The translations under genes were made by a program, and so were the position numbers. A stretch of 64,000 bases of DNA from Clostridia bacterium (GTDB lineage: Bacteria; Bacillota; Clostridia; Oscillospirales; CAG-272): contig JAGASS010000033.1 in NCBI GenBank assembly GCA_017621655.1, forward strand, positions 124,001-188,000, written 5' to 3'. Below are positions 25,634-33,436 of this stretch, piece by piece (position 1 is the stretch's first letter; every line of letters starts with the position of its first letter). The notes beneath the pieces are model-generated. The model made no database searches. It was not told the DNA's origin and worked only from the letters and a program-made list of their open reading frames with translations.

Positions 25634-26315
25634 TATACCCGACGCCGTCAAGACAAGCGTAAAGGAAAGTATAGAAAAAATACGGGCAAATATCGGTGAC
25701 GCCGTTCTTATGGCGGCAACGAAGACAGTCCCCGTTGAGGTAATCAATTACGCAATAACGGAATGCGGTCTTACCGACATCGGTGAGAACCGCGTTCAGG
25801 AGCTTCTTTCAAAATACGATGCCCTTCAAAAGGACAAGGTCAATCTTCACTTCATAGGAACGCTTCAGGCGAATAAAGTGAAATATATTGTCGGTAAGGT
25901 CTGCCTTATACACTCTCTTGACAGCGTAAAGCTCGCCGAGGAGATCTCGAAAAGATCGCTTAAGATCGGAACGGTAACCGACTGCCTTTGTGAAATAAAC
26001 ATCGGCAGTGAGGAAGCAAAGGGCGGTATTGACGAAAGCTATGCCGAAGAGTTTATTCGAAGAGTATCTGCCTTAAGAGGAATCAGAATAAGAGGGATCA
26101 TGGTCATCGGTCCTCACTGCGAAAACGTCAACGATTACATACCGTTTTTTGATAGGACCAAGGCGCTTTTCGATGATCTTTCCGATAAGGGGCTTCTTTC
26201 CGACAGCCCGATACTGAGCATGGGAATGTCAGACAATTATTCCCTTGCGGTAAAGCACGGATCAACGCTCGTTCGTCCCGGAAGCGCGATATTCGGAGCA
26301 AGAAATTACGCTTGA
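25611..26315 (+). CDS. YggS-family pyridoxal phosphate-binding protein
   Basis: 234 residues, starting at the ATG at 25611 after AAGGTAAGGA and overlapping the HlyD-like gene by 23 bases. The alanine-racemase-type barrel is recognisable: LMAATKTVP with the PLP lysine, DIGENRVQELLSKYD, HFIGTLQANKVKYIV (usually HxIGxLQxNK), CLCEINIGSEEAKGG, LSMGMSDNYSLAVKHGSTLVR and RPGSAIFGAR. Members keep PLP homeostasis rather than catalysing a known reaction. In Gram-positives the gene (ylmE) sits in the sepF/divIVA cluster, as here. Confidence 0.93.
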   Translation: MTERSLNNIPDAVKTSVKESIEKIRANIGDAVLMAATKTVPVEVINYAITECGLTDIGENRVQELLSKYDALQKDKVNLHFIGTLQANKVKYIVGKVCLIHSLDSVKLAEEISKRSLKIGTVTDCLCEINIGSEEAKGGIDESYAEEFIRRVSALRGIRIRGIMVIGPHCENVNDYIPFFDRTKALFDDLSDKGLLSDSPILSMGMSDNYSLAVKHGSTLVRPGSAIFGARNYA

Positions 26316-26391
26316 ATTGATTTTGCGCGATTTTTACGCCGTTTTGCACAAAAAAAAGGCAAAATATTCGTCAAGGTTTTTGAAAAAACGG

Positions 26392-26420
26392 TTGCTTTAA
26401 GGAAAAAAGTGTGTTATAAT
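26392..26420 (+). promoter_or_regulatory. sepF promoter
   Basis: TTGCTT, 17-base spacer, TATAAT, about 78 bases before the sepF start, which leaves a leader of about 70 bases. Confidence 0.75.
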
Positions 26421-26497
26421 ATCTTTATGTATGGTGAACGATCGGTTTCACCGATAAAAATTTGAAAATATCATTACATATATTTGGAGGTACAAAA

Positions 26498-26962
26498 ATG
26501 GGACTTTTTGACAAGGCAAAAAATTTATTCAAAGGTGATACTTACGAAAGCGACGACGAGTTCGTTGATTACGGCGACGACAGCTTCGGCGAAGACGCAT
26601 ACGAGCCGGAATACACCCAGAACACCAACACAGCTCCTGCACCTAAGGCAAACCGCGGAATGGGCGTTAATTCCGGTGCGCTTGAGATGAAGGTCGTCAA
26701 GCCCGATAAGTACGACAGCCAGACCGCACAGAAGATCGCTGATCATCTTCTCAGCAACCGTACCGTAGTGCTTAACCTCGAATCTACAAATAAGGAATCC
26801 GCAAGACGCCTTATCGACTTCCTTTCCGGTGTTGCTTATTCTATCGGCGGATACATTCAGAGAGTTGCAGTCAACACCTTTATCATCGTTCCCGAGAACG
26901 TAGACATCTCCGGTGAGCAGCTTCAGGAAGCTCGCAAGACTGACGATAACGACATTTATTAA
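26498..26962 (+). CDS. sepF: Cell division protein SepF
   Basis: 154 residues; the ATG at 26498 has TTTGGAGG seven bases upstream and gives the canonical N-terminal membrane-targeting helix MGLFDKAKNLF. An acidic linker (about 15-50) leads to the globular core: KVVKPDKYDSQTAQKIADHL, TVVLNLESTN, ARRLIDFLSGVAYSIGG and NTFIIVPENVDISG. SepF polymerises into rings, tethers FtsZ to the membrane and can replace FtsA. A strong terminator-like hairpin follows, so much of the sepF transcription may end before yggT. Confidence 0.95.
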   Translation: MGLFDKAKNLFKGDTYESDDEFVDYGDDSFGEDAYEPEYTQNTNTAPAPKANRGMGVNSGALEMKVVKPDKYDSQTAQKIADHLLSNRTVVLNLESTNKESARRLIDFLSGVAYSIGGYIQRVAVNTFIIVPENVDISGEQLQEARKTDDNDIY

Positions 26963-27018
26963 TAAAACGCTCAAGCCGGGTTGTCCTATACGGGCAATCC
27001 GGTGTTGGTGCTTTTTTT
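26963..27018 (+). terminator. Terminator or attenuator after sepF
   Basis: Segmented stem: AAAA, GC, CAA, CCGG pair with CCGG, TTG, GC, TTTT, and the inner arm GTTGTCC pairs with GGGCAAT across TATAC; a seven-T run follows at 27012-27018. It lies directly behind the sepF stop. Confidence 0.7.
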
Positions 27019-27033
27019 ACCATACTTGATAAA

Positions 27034-27143
27034 CGGCTTAATGGGTCATTGGGGGCTTTTTTGACGCGCATTTTTCGCGCCTGATCCCCGTTTCCATCAA
27101 GCCGAAACGGTCTGCTCGGATACCTCCCTGCCGTACCGTTTGT
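27034..27143 (+). other. Structured leader region between sepF and yggT
   Basis: CGGCTTAATGG (27034-27044) pairs with CCATCAAGCCG (27094-27104) with one mismatch, enclosing GGGG (27051-27054) against CCCC (27086-27089) and a GCGC-ATTTTTC-GCGC hairpin. An adjacent AAACGGT / ACCGTTT inverted repeat spans 27105-27143 and competes for the AAACGG at 27031-27036. No frame is convincing. It could be a regulatory leader for yggT-divIVA-ileS; no known riboswitch class was recognised. Confidence 0.45.
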
Positions 27144-27191
27144 TTTGCTTTGTATGGGCTTTTTTCAAAATCGCGAGAGGACGGTTCTGCC

Positions 27192-27473
27192 TTGTCATAC
27201 GTAGTTTTAATGATAGCGCACGCAGTTGATTTTTACTGCGATATTCTTCTTATCGCGCTTATACTCCGAATGATACTCTCATTGTTCGACCCCGAGGGCG
27301 AGGGATTGATCCTCGGATTTACCGATTTCCTCGTTAGACCCGTTCTGATAATAAGCGATAAAATACTTGCACTTCTTAAGATCGGCAACAGCGGTCCCAT
27401 TGATTTTTCGCCTATGATCGCTTATATGCTTATCTTGATTTTGCAGTCATTTATTTCACCTTTTCTGTTTTAG
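27192..27473 (+). CDS. YggT-family membrane protein
   Basis: About 93 residues with two hydrophobic helices: MIAHAVDFYCDILLIALILRMILS, shown here in parts as DFYCDILLIALILRMI, and MIAYMLILILQSFI. The linker FTDFLVRPVLIISDKIL matches the YggT pattern in which a helix leads to a P-rich turn. A TTG at 27192 is chosen because GAGAGG lies 11 bases upstream; a TTG at 27150 has none, and an internal ATG at 27210 is also possible. YggT proteins are division-cluster membrane proteins linked to osmotic stress or envelope assembly; the function is not settled. Confidence 0.8.
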   Translation: MSYVVLMIAHAVDFYCDILLIALILRMILSLFDPEGEGLILGFTDFLVRPVLIISDKILALLKIGNSGPIDFSPMIAYMLILILQSFISPFLF

Positions 27474-27489
27474 ATTATTTCACTGCCTT

Positions 27490-27526
27490 TCCGCAGGGGC
27501 TTAAGCTGCGGAAGAAAGGATGCCGT
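27490..27526 (+). other. Hairpin between yggT and divIVA
   Basis: CTTTCCGCAG / CTGCGGAAGAAAG inverted repeat with loop GGGCTTAAG and no T run, so probably a processing or stability hairpin rather than a terminator. It sits where ylmH is found in many relatives. Confidence 0.4.
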
Positions 27527-27543
27527 TCACGGCGTAAATATCA

Positions 27544-28434
27544 ATGCTTGCACCACACGAACTCAAAAACACGGAATTTTCGAAGTCCCTCCGCGGCTAC
27601 AGCACCGTTGAGGTAGACGAGCATATAGAATTTATTATCGAGAAGTATACAGAGCTTTACCGTCTCAACGACGAGCTTGAAAAGAAGCTCAGGATCGTTG
27701 AAGGACAGCTCGAGGCGCTCAAAGCCGAGGAGGATTCGATCAAATCGACACTCGTAAACGCGCAAAAGGCGAGCACGCAGATCATCAACGAGGCAAACGA
27801 GCGTGCCGACGTTATCATGCGCTCGGCAAAAAACAGCTGCGACCGAATGATAGCGGAGCTTCAGGCAAACGTCGTTAAAGAAAACGAGCGTCTGCGCGAT
27901 GCCCAGAGAGAGACGGCTTCCTTCAAGGCGGCGCTCTTTGAGGCATACCGCGATCATATCGCAGGTCTTGAGAAGATCGTTCCCGAGATCAGAATCGAAA
28001 ATAACGATGACGCTATCGCGGAGAAGCTTTCGGGCGAGGTCATGGAAAGAATACGCCGCGACCTTACGGGAAGCAGTGAGCTTCTTTCCGGCTCTGATGA
28101 CCCATTCACTCCCGTAAACGAAGAGCATGATACGGTATCGGGCGGCTCGGGAAGCGCCGAATCACCGATTCCCGATGCTATCGATGACGATCTTCAGAAG
28201 CCCGATGAGGATGCCTTTACCGAAGCGCGTGACAGCGAGCAGGATTTTCTTTCCGAAAGAACGATAATCCTCGAAAAGGGCGAGAGCATTCTTGATTCGA
28301 TACGCAAGATAAGCAATGAGACGTCAGACGATGACGACCTTTTCTCAATGCTCGACTCGGTCTCCAAGGAAAACGACAAGAGCAATTCCTCAAACACAGA
28401 CGAATTCGACGTTGTTTACGACGGCAAAAAATAA
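27544..28434 (+). CDS. divIVA: DivIVA-domain protein
   Basis: 296 residues. The N-terminal LAPHELKNTEFSKSLRGYST and VEVDEHIEFII form the lipid-binding DivIVA domain, where the RGY turn contacts curved membrane. A coiled coil follows (about 30-160: LEKKLRIVEGQLEALKAEED, NERADVIMRSAKNS). The C-terminal half is acidic and low in complexity, ending DEFDVVYDGKK. DivIVA marks the poles and division site and recruits partners. The start has only a distant AAAGGA. It precedes ileS by 27 bases, as in other Firmicutes. Confidence 0.88.
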   Translation: MLAPHELKNTEFSKSLRGYSTVEVDEHIEFIIEKYTELYRLNDELEKKLRIVEGQLEALKAEEDSIKSTLVNAQKASTQIINEANERADVIMRSAKNSCDRMIAELQANVVKENERLRDAQRETASFKAALFEAYRDHIAGLEKIVPEIRIENNDDAIAEKLSGEVMERIRRDLTGSSELLSGSDDPFTPVNEEHDTVSGGSGSAESPIPDAIDDDLQKPDEDAFTEARDSEQDFLSERTIILEKGESILDSIRKISNETSDDDDLFSMLDSVSKENDKSNSSNTDEFDVVYDGKK

Positions 28435-28461
28435 ACTGACATTAAGACAGAGGTTATAATT

Positions 28462-31218
28462 ATGGCACAGGATTACACAAAGACACTTAATCTGCCGCAG
28501 ACGGAATTCCCGATGCGTGCTTCCCTTCCTCAGCGTGAGCCGGGATTTTATGAAAGCTGGACCGCTATGGACCTTTACGGCGAAATAAAGAAGAGAAACA
28601 AGGGAAAGACCCCCTTTATCGTTCACGACGGACCTCCCTTCTCTAACGGTTATATCCACATGGGTCACGCGCTCAATAAGGTCCTCAAGGACTTTATCGT
28701 AAAGAGCCATGCGATGATGGGATACTACACCCCTTACGTTCCAGGCTGGGATAACCACGGTCTTCCGATCGAAAGGGCTATCGAGCTTTCGAAGAAGAAG
28801 CTCAATAAGGAAATGTCGGTTCCCGAGTTCAGACGTGCGTGCGAGGAGTTTGCTGAAGACTTCATTCAGAAGCAGATGGCGGGCTTCAAGCGTCTCGGCG
28901 TTATCGGCGACTGGGAACGTCCTTACCGCACTATGGACAAGCATTTCGAGGCACAGGAAGTAAAGATCTTTGGAAATATGTTCGACAAGGGATATATTTA
29001 CAAGGGTCTTAAGCCCGTTACATGGTGTCCTTTCTGTACGACCGCAGTCGCAGAGGCAGATATTGAGTACAAGGACGATCCCTGTACCTCCGTTTACGTA
29101 AAATTCAAGATCAAGGACGACTGCGGCAAGCTCGCCGGCTACGACCTTGACAACACCTATTTCGTAATTTGGACGACCACCATCTGGACGCTTCCCGGAA
29201 ATATGGCGATCTGTCTGCATCCCCGTGAGAGCTACGCCCTTATCAAGGCGGATAACGGCGAGAACTACATTATGGCAGAAGCGCTCGCAGAGAAGACGAT
29301 GAAGATGGGCGGCTTCGAGAATTACGAGATCCTCGCGACCTTCCCCGGCGCTTTCTTTGAGAATATGTATGCGACCCACCCCTTCCTTGACAAAACCTCT
29401 CGTCTCGTTTACGCTGAGTACGTCACTATGGACAGCGGTACAGGTTGCGTTCACACTGCTCCCGGCTTCGGTGCAGACGACTATAATACCTGTATGAGAT
29501 ACGGCATGGACCTCGTCGTTCCCGTTGACGACCACGGCAGACATACCGATTATGCGGGCAAGTATGCAGGTCTTAAGACCGAGGAATCGAATCCTATCAT
29601 TCTTGAGGATATGCGTGAATCCGGTGCTCTCTTTGCGTCGGAGCAGATCATTCACTCCTATCCGCATCACGACCGTTGCAAAAAGCCCGTTATCTTCCGT
29701 GCTACTCCTCAGTGGTTCTGCTCCGTTGAGTCCTTCAAGGATCAGGCAGTAAAAGCCATTGAGAACGTTCAGTGGTTCCCTGCATGGGGCGAGGACAGAA
29801 TGACGAGCATGATCCGCGAGCGCGCAGACTGGTGTATCTCCCGTCAGCGCCGTTGGGGTATGCCCATTCCTGTATTCTACTGTAATGATTGCGGCAAGCC
29901 CGTTTCCAATTCTGATTCTATAGCTAAGATCAGCGCTCTCTTCGATGAGTACGGCTCTAACGTGTGGTTCGAAAAGACCGCTATGGAGCTTGTTCCCGAC
30001 GGATTCACCTGCCCTCACTGCGGCGGCAAGGAATTTGAGAAGGAAACCGACACTCTCGACTGCTGGTTCGACTCCGGCTCTACTCACTACGCTTCCCTCA
30101 TGCACGATACTCCCGAGCTTTGGCCCGCTGACGTATATCTTGAGGGTGCTGACCAGTACCGCGGTTGGTTCCAGGCATCGCTCCTCACCAGCGTAGGCGC
30201 GCTTGACAAGGGCGCTCCCTTCAAGCAGGTGCTTACTCACGGTTGGGTTGTTGACGGTCAGGGACGCGCAATGCACAAGAGCTTGGGTAACGGTGTTGAT
30301 CCTGCCGACCTTATCAAGGATTTCGGTGCAGATATCGTTCGTCTTTGGGCGGCTTCCTCCGATTACCACGCAGATGTTCGTTGCTCGAAGGAAATATTCT
30401 CCCAGCTTTCAGAATCCTACCGTAAGATCAGAAACACCGTTCGTATCCTTATGGCTAACGTAAGCGATTTCGATCCCGATAACGATATGGTAGCCGTAAG
30501 TGAGCTTTACGATATTGACAAGTGGGCGCTTTCCCGTCTTAACAAGCTCGTTAAGAACGTGCTCGATTCTTACAACACCTACGCATTCCACGTAGCATAT
30601 CACGAGATAAACAACTTCTGCTCCGTTGAGCTTTCCAAGCTTTACGTTGATATTACGAAGGACCGCGTTTATACCGACGCGAAGGATGGCAAGGGACGCC
30701 GCGCGGCACAGAGCACGATGTATATCATCCTCTCTGCTCTTACCCGTCTGCTCGCTCCTATCATCACATACACCGCTGACGAAGCATGGCAGATGATGCC
30801 TCACGCATCGACCGATGACGTCAGAAACGTTCTTCTTAACGATATGCCCGTTTACAGCGAGGAGTACTGCTTCGACGAGATCGAAGAGCGTTACAACGCA
30901 CTCTTCGAGCTTCGTGACGACGTTATGAAGTATCTTGAAGAGGCAAGAGCTGCGAAGACTATCGGTAAGTCGCTTGACGCAAAGGTCGAGATCACCGTTT
31001 CCGACAAGGAAAAGTACGCGCTTCTCTCCTCCTTTGGAGACGAGCTTGAGACTGTCTTTATCGTTTCGGGCGTTACCGTAAACGAGGGCGAGGACGAGAT
31101 CAAGGTCTCCCCCGCTGATGGCTGCAAGTGCGTTCGTTGCTGGAAATTCAGTGAGAACGGTAAGGACACCGAGGGCGGTTTCCTCTGCGTTCGTTGCTCC
31201 GACATTCTTGGTGTCTAA
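28462..31218 (+). CDS. ileS: Isoleucyl-tRNA synthetase
   Basis: 918 residues, a type 1 IleRS. The HIGH motif is YIHMGHALNK near 66-75. The editing domain includes WTTTIWTLPGN, and LEGADQYRGWFQ precedes the second ATP motif, which reads AMHKSLGN where KMSKS is usual; the KS pair is retained. The C-terminus has a zinc site CVRCWKFSENG ... CVRCSDIL. It charges tRNA-Ile and edits valine. No T-box leader fits the 27-base gap to divIVA, so expression depends on the division operon. Confidence 0.97.
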   Translation: MAQDYTKTLNLPQTEFPMRASLPQREPGFYESWTAMDLYGEIKKRNKGKTPFIVHDGPPFSNGYIHMGHALNKVLKDFIVKSHAMMGYYTPYVPGWDNHGLPIERAIELSKKKLNKEMSVPEFRRACEEFAEDFIQKQMAGFKRLGVIGDWERPYRTMDKHFEAQEVKIFGNMFDKGYIYKGLKPVTWCPFCTTAVAEADIEYKDDPCTSVYVKFKIKDDCGKLAGYDLDNTYFVIWTTTIWTLPGNMAICLHPRESYALIKADNGENYIMAEALAEKTMKMGGFENYEILATFPGAFFENMYATHPFLDKTSRLVYAEYVTMDSGTGCVHTAPGFGADDYNTCMRYGMDLVVPVDDHGRHTDYAGKYAGLKTEESNPIILEDMRESGALFASEQIIHSYPHHDRCKKPVIFRATPQWFCSVESFKDQAVKAIENVQWFPAWGEDRMTSMIRERADWCISRQRRWGMPIPVFYCNDCGKPVSNSDSIAKISALFDEYGSNVWFEKTAMELVPDGFTCPHCGGKEFEKETDTLDCWFDSGSTHYASLMHDTPELWPADVYLEGADQYRGWFQASLLTSVGALDKGAPFKQVLTHGWVVDGQGRAMHKSLGNGVDPADLIKDFGADIVRLWAASSDYHADVRCSKEIFSQLSESYRKIRNTVRILMANVSDFDPDNDMVAVSELYDIDKWALSRLNKLVKNVLDSYNTYAFHVAYHEINNFCSVELSKLYVDITKDRVYTDAKDGKGRRAAQSTMYIILSALTRLLAPIITYTADEAWQMMPHASTDDVRNVLLNDMPVYSEEYCFDEIEERYNALFELRDDVMKYLEEARAAKTIGKSLDAKVEITVSDKEKYALLSSFGDELETVFIVSGVTVNEGEDEIKVSPADGCKCVRCWKFSENGKDTEGGFLCVRCSDILGV

Positions 31219-31728
31219 ATGATGCTGATAATATCGTTTGCAGTAATTGCCGTTTCGATCATCCTTGATCAGATAACAAAGGTTATTGCGCTTAACGATC
31301 TTAAGCCGATCGTTTCACATCCTTTTATCGAAGGTCTTATTGAATTTCGTTTCACTACGAACCCCGGTATCGGTTGGGGACTTCTCAAGGGAATGAGATG
31401 GCTTTTTGTGCCCGTTTCAAGCATTGCTATCGTTCTCGTAATATTTGCATTGGTCAGATACAGAAAGAAGCTTTCGCCGCTTCTTTCGGTGTCTATGGCT
31501 ATGATAGCGGGCGGCGGTATCGGTAATCAGATCGATAGGATCTTCCGCGGCGAGGTCATTGATTTTCTGAATTTTCAGTTTATCGACTTTCCGATATTCA
31601 ACGTTGCCGACTGCTTTGTTTCCGTCGGTTGCGTGCTTGCAATTATATCGGTAATATTCATCGACAAGTGGATATTGTTCGATGATAAGGATAAGAAAAA
31701 GGTATCCGGAGAAAAGAATGATAAATAA
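31219..31728 (+). CDS. lspA: Lipoprotein signal peptidase (signal peptidase II)
   Basis: 169 residues with four membrane helices. Conserved boxes are LDQITKVIA, TTNPGIGWGLLKG, GGGIGNQIDRIFRGEVIDF with the first catalytic Asp, and FPIFNVADCFVSVGC with the second. It cleaves prolipoproteins after lipidation, so it would mature the several lipoproteins in this window. The start abuts the ileS stop with no gap. The tail is charged and overlaps the start of rluD by 11 bases. Confidence 0.96.
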   Translation: MMLIISFAVIAVSIILDQITKVIALNDLKPIVSHPFIEGLIEFRFTTNPGIGWGLLKGMRWLFVPVSSIAIVLVIFALVRYRKKLSPLLSVSMAMIAGGGIGNQIDRIFRGEVIDFLNFQFIDFPIFNVADCFVSVGCVLAIISVIFIDKWILFDDKDKKKVSGEKNDK

Positions 31729-32641
31729 CGAAAGCGTCGGCTTACGTCTTGACGTTTATGTGGCGGAACGCGAAGGAATTACGCGTTCCGCCTCTGCAAA
31801 ATTGATAGAAAGCGGTGCCGTTACGGTAAACGGCGAAACGGTAAGTAAAAACTACCGTTTACGCGAAGGTGATACCGTTGATACGGTCATTCCCGAGCCG
31901 ACCCCCGACAAGGCGGAGCCGGAAAACATACCGCTTGACATAGTTTACGAGGATAGCGATCTGCTCGTAGTTAACAAGCCAAAGGGGATGGTCGTTCATC
32001 CTGCGGCAGGAAACGAAAGCGGCACTCTCGTAAACGCGCTTCTTTACCACTGCGGTGATTCACTTTCGGGGATCAACGGCGTTATCCGTCCCGGAATCGT
32101 TCACCGTATCGACAAGGATACGTCGGGGCTTCTCGTCGTTGCAAAAAACGACGCTTCTCACGTCTCACTTGCCGAACAGATCAGTTCACACACCTTCGAC
32201 CGCTTTTACCGCGCAATTTCGCTCGGTCATCTGAAGGAAGAATATGGGCGCATCGACAAGCCGATCGGGCGTCATCCCGTCGACCGCAAGAAAATGGCGA
32301 TCGTCAAGGACGGACGCGATGCGGCAACGAATTACAAGGTTCTGAGCCAGCTTGACGGTGCGGACTATATAGAGCTTAAGCTCGAAACGGGAAGAACGCA
32401 TCAGATAAGGGTGCATCTGTCGTCTATCGGTCACCCGATTATGGGCGATACCGTTTACGGCGGAGGGAAAACGAGATTCGAATGTCAGCATCCATCGCTT
32501 ATTTCGGGGCAGTGTCTGCACGCGAAAACGATCTCGTTCATTCACCCGAGAAGCGGCGAATATATGTCGTTCGACAGTCCCCTTCCCGACTATTTTAAGA
32601 AGCTTCTGACACTTCTCGGAGGAAGTGAAAGCAATGGGTAA
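31718..32641 (+). CDS. rluD: RluA/RluD-family pseudouridine synthase
   Basis: 307 residues from the ATG at 31718, which has GGAG six bases upstream. The N-terminal S4 RNA-binding domain includes RSASAKLIESGAVTVNG. The catalytic core has VVNKPKGMVVHPAAGN, PGIVHRIDKDTSGLLVVAKN with the catalytic Asp, and LETGRTHQIRVHL. It isomerises uridines in 23S rRNA helix 69 if orthologous to RluD; the exact target is inference. lspA-rluD adjacency is normal in Firmicutes. Confidence 0.93.
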   Translation: MINNESVGLRLDVYVAEREGITRSASAKLIESGAVTVNGETVSKNYRLREGDTVDTVIPEPTPDKAEPENIPLDIVYEDSDLLVVNKPKGMVVHPAAGNESGTLVNALLYHCGDSLSGINGVIRPGIVHRIDKDTSGLLVVAKNDASHVSLAEQISSHTFDRFYRAISLGHLKEEYGRIDKPIGRHPVDRKKMAIVKDGRDAATNYKVLSQLDGADYIELKLETGRTHQIRVHLSSIGHPIMGDTVYGGGKTRFECQHPSLISGQCLHAKTISFIHPRSGEYMSFDSPLPDYFKKLLTLLGGSESNG

Positions 32642-33401
32642 ATTCGATAACATTCTTATATTAAGCGATTTCGACGGCACGTTTGCGGGCAAAAACAGCC
32701 GAATGGTCGACCGAAATCTAGAGGCAATCGAGTATTTCAAAAACAACGGCGGACATTTTACGATGTCAACAGGGCGTCTACCCTGCATGCTGAAAATCGT
32801 TTTCCCGACCTTCCGCGAGGTAGTTAATTACCCCTTGATCCTCGCAAACGGCTCGATCCTATTTGACCCGAAGACCGACGCCATCCTTTCCGAGCTTTTC
32901 TACGACGGAATTCAGGCGCGTCTTGACATCAAGGACGTAATGAGCAAATTCGACGTTATTAAGTTCGCCTGCTACACCGATGACGGCGAGCTTCAAAGCG
33001 GAATCACCCCCGACGAGGCGGTTGGTAATATGTGGCGCAAGGCAAATCTTACCTACGCTACCGACGTTGAAGCAATTCGCGCTCGCGACTATATAAACGA
33101 GACCTACGGCGACCGCTACGCTTGCTTCCGTTCAAGCTACTCGTTTACCGAGATCGTCGGTGTAGAATCCGGCAAGGGAAAGAGGATCCCTGCCCTTCGT
33201 AAGTTTTCCGATAAGAAGCTTACCGTCTGCTGCATCGGTGACTTTGAAAACGATATTGAAATGCTGAAGATGGGCGACGTTGCTTTCTGTCCGTCCAACG
33301 CAATAGAAGAAGTAAAAAACATCAGCGATCACGTGGTTTGTCATCACGACGAGGGTGCTATCGCGGATATGATAAAAATAATTGAGGAACAATACATTTG
33401 A
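32634..33401 (+). CDS. HAD-superfamily (Cof-type) phosphatase
   Basis: 255 residues from the ATG at 32634, which overlaps rluD by 8 bases; the GTG nine bases earlier is too close to the GGAGG. Motif I is LILSDFDGTFAG with the nucleophile Asp, motif II STGRLP, and motif IV CCIGDFENDIEML followed by AFCPSNAIEEVK. The IIB-type cap sits between. Such proteins dephosphorylate sugar phosphates or cofactors such as FMN and PLP. It lies between rluD and metG in a tightly packed operon. Confidence 0.9.
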   Translation: MGKFDNILILSDFDGTFAGKNSRMVDRNLEAIEYFKNNGGHFTMSTGRLPCMLKIVFPTFREVVNYPLILANGSILFDPKTDAILSELFYDGIQARLDIKDVMSKFDVIKFACYTDDGELQSGITPDEAVGNMWRKANLTYATDVEAIRARDYINETYGDRYACFRSSYSFTEIVGVESGKGKRIPALRKFSDKKLTVCCIGDFENDIEMLKMGDVAFCPSNAIEEVKNISDHVVCHHDEGAIADMIKIIEEQYI

Positions 33402-33436
33402 CTAAAATGCCGCTCATTCGCGGCAAGGAGGATAAA

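Noticed and set aside
28435-28461. T-box leader before ileS
   Set aside because: Only 27 bases separate divIVA from ileS; likewise no T-box pattern was found before proS or metG.
28390-30369. 659-codon open frame on the minus strand
   Set aside because: It lies antisense to ileS, whose motifs are complete; the long antisense frame comes from the codon bias of the real gene and has no start site or family motif.
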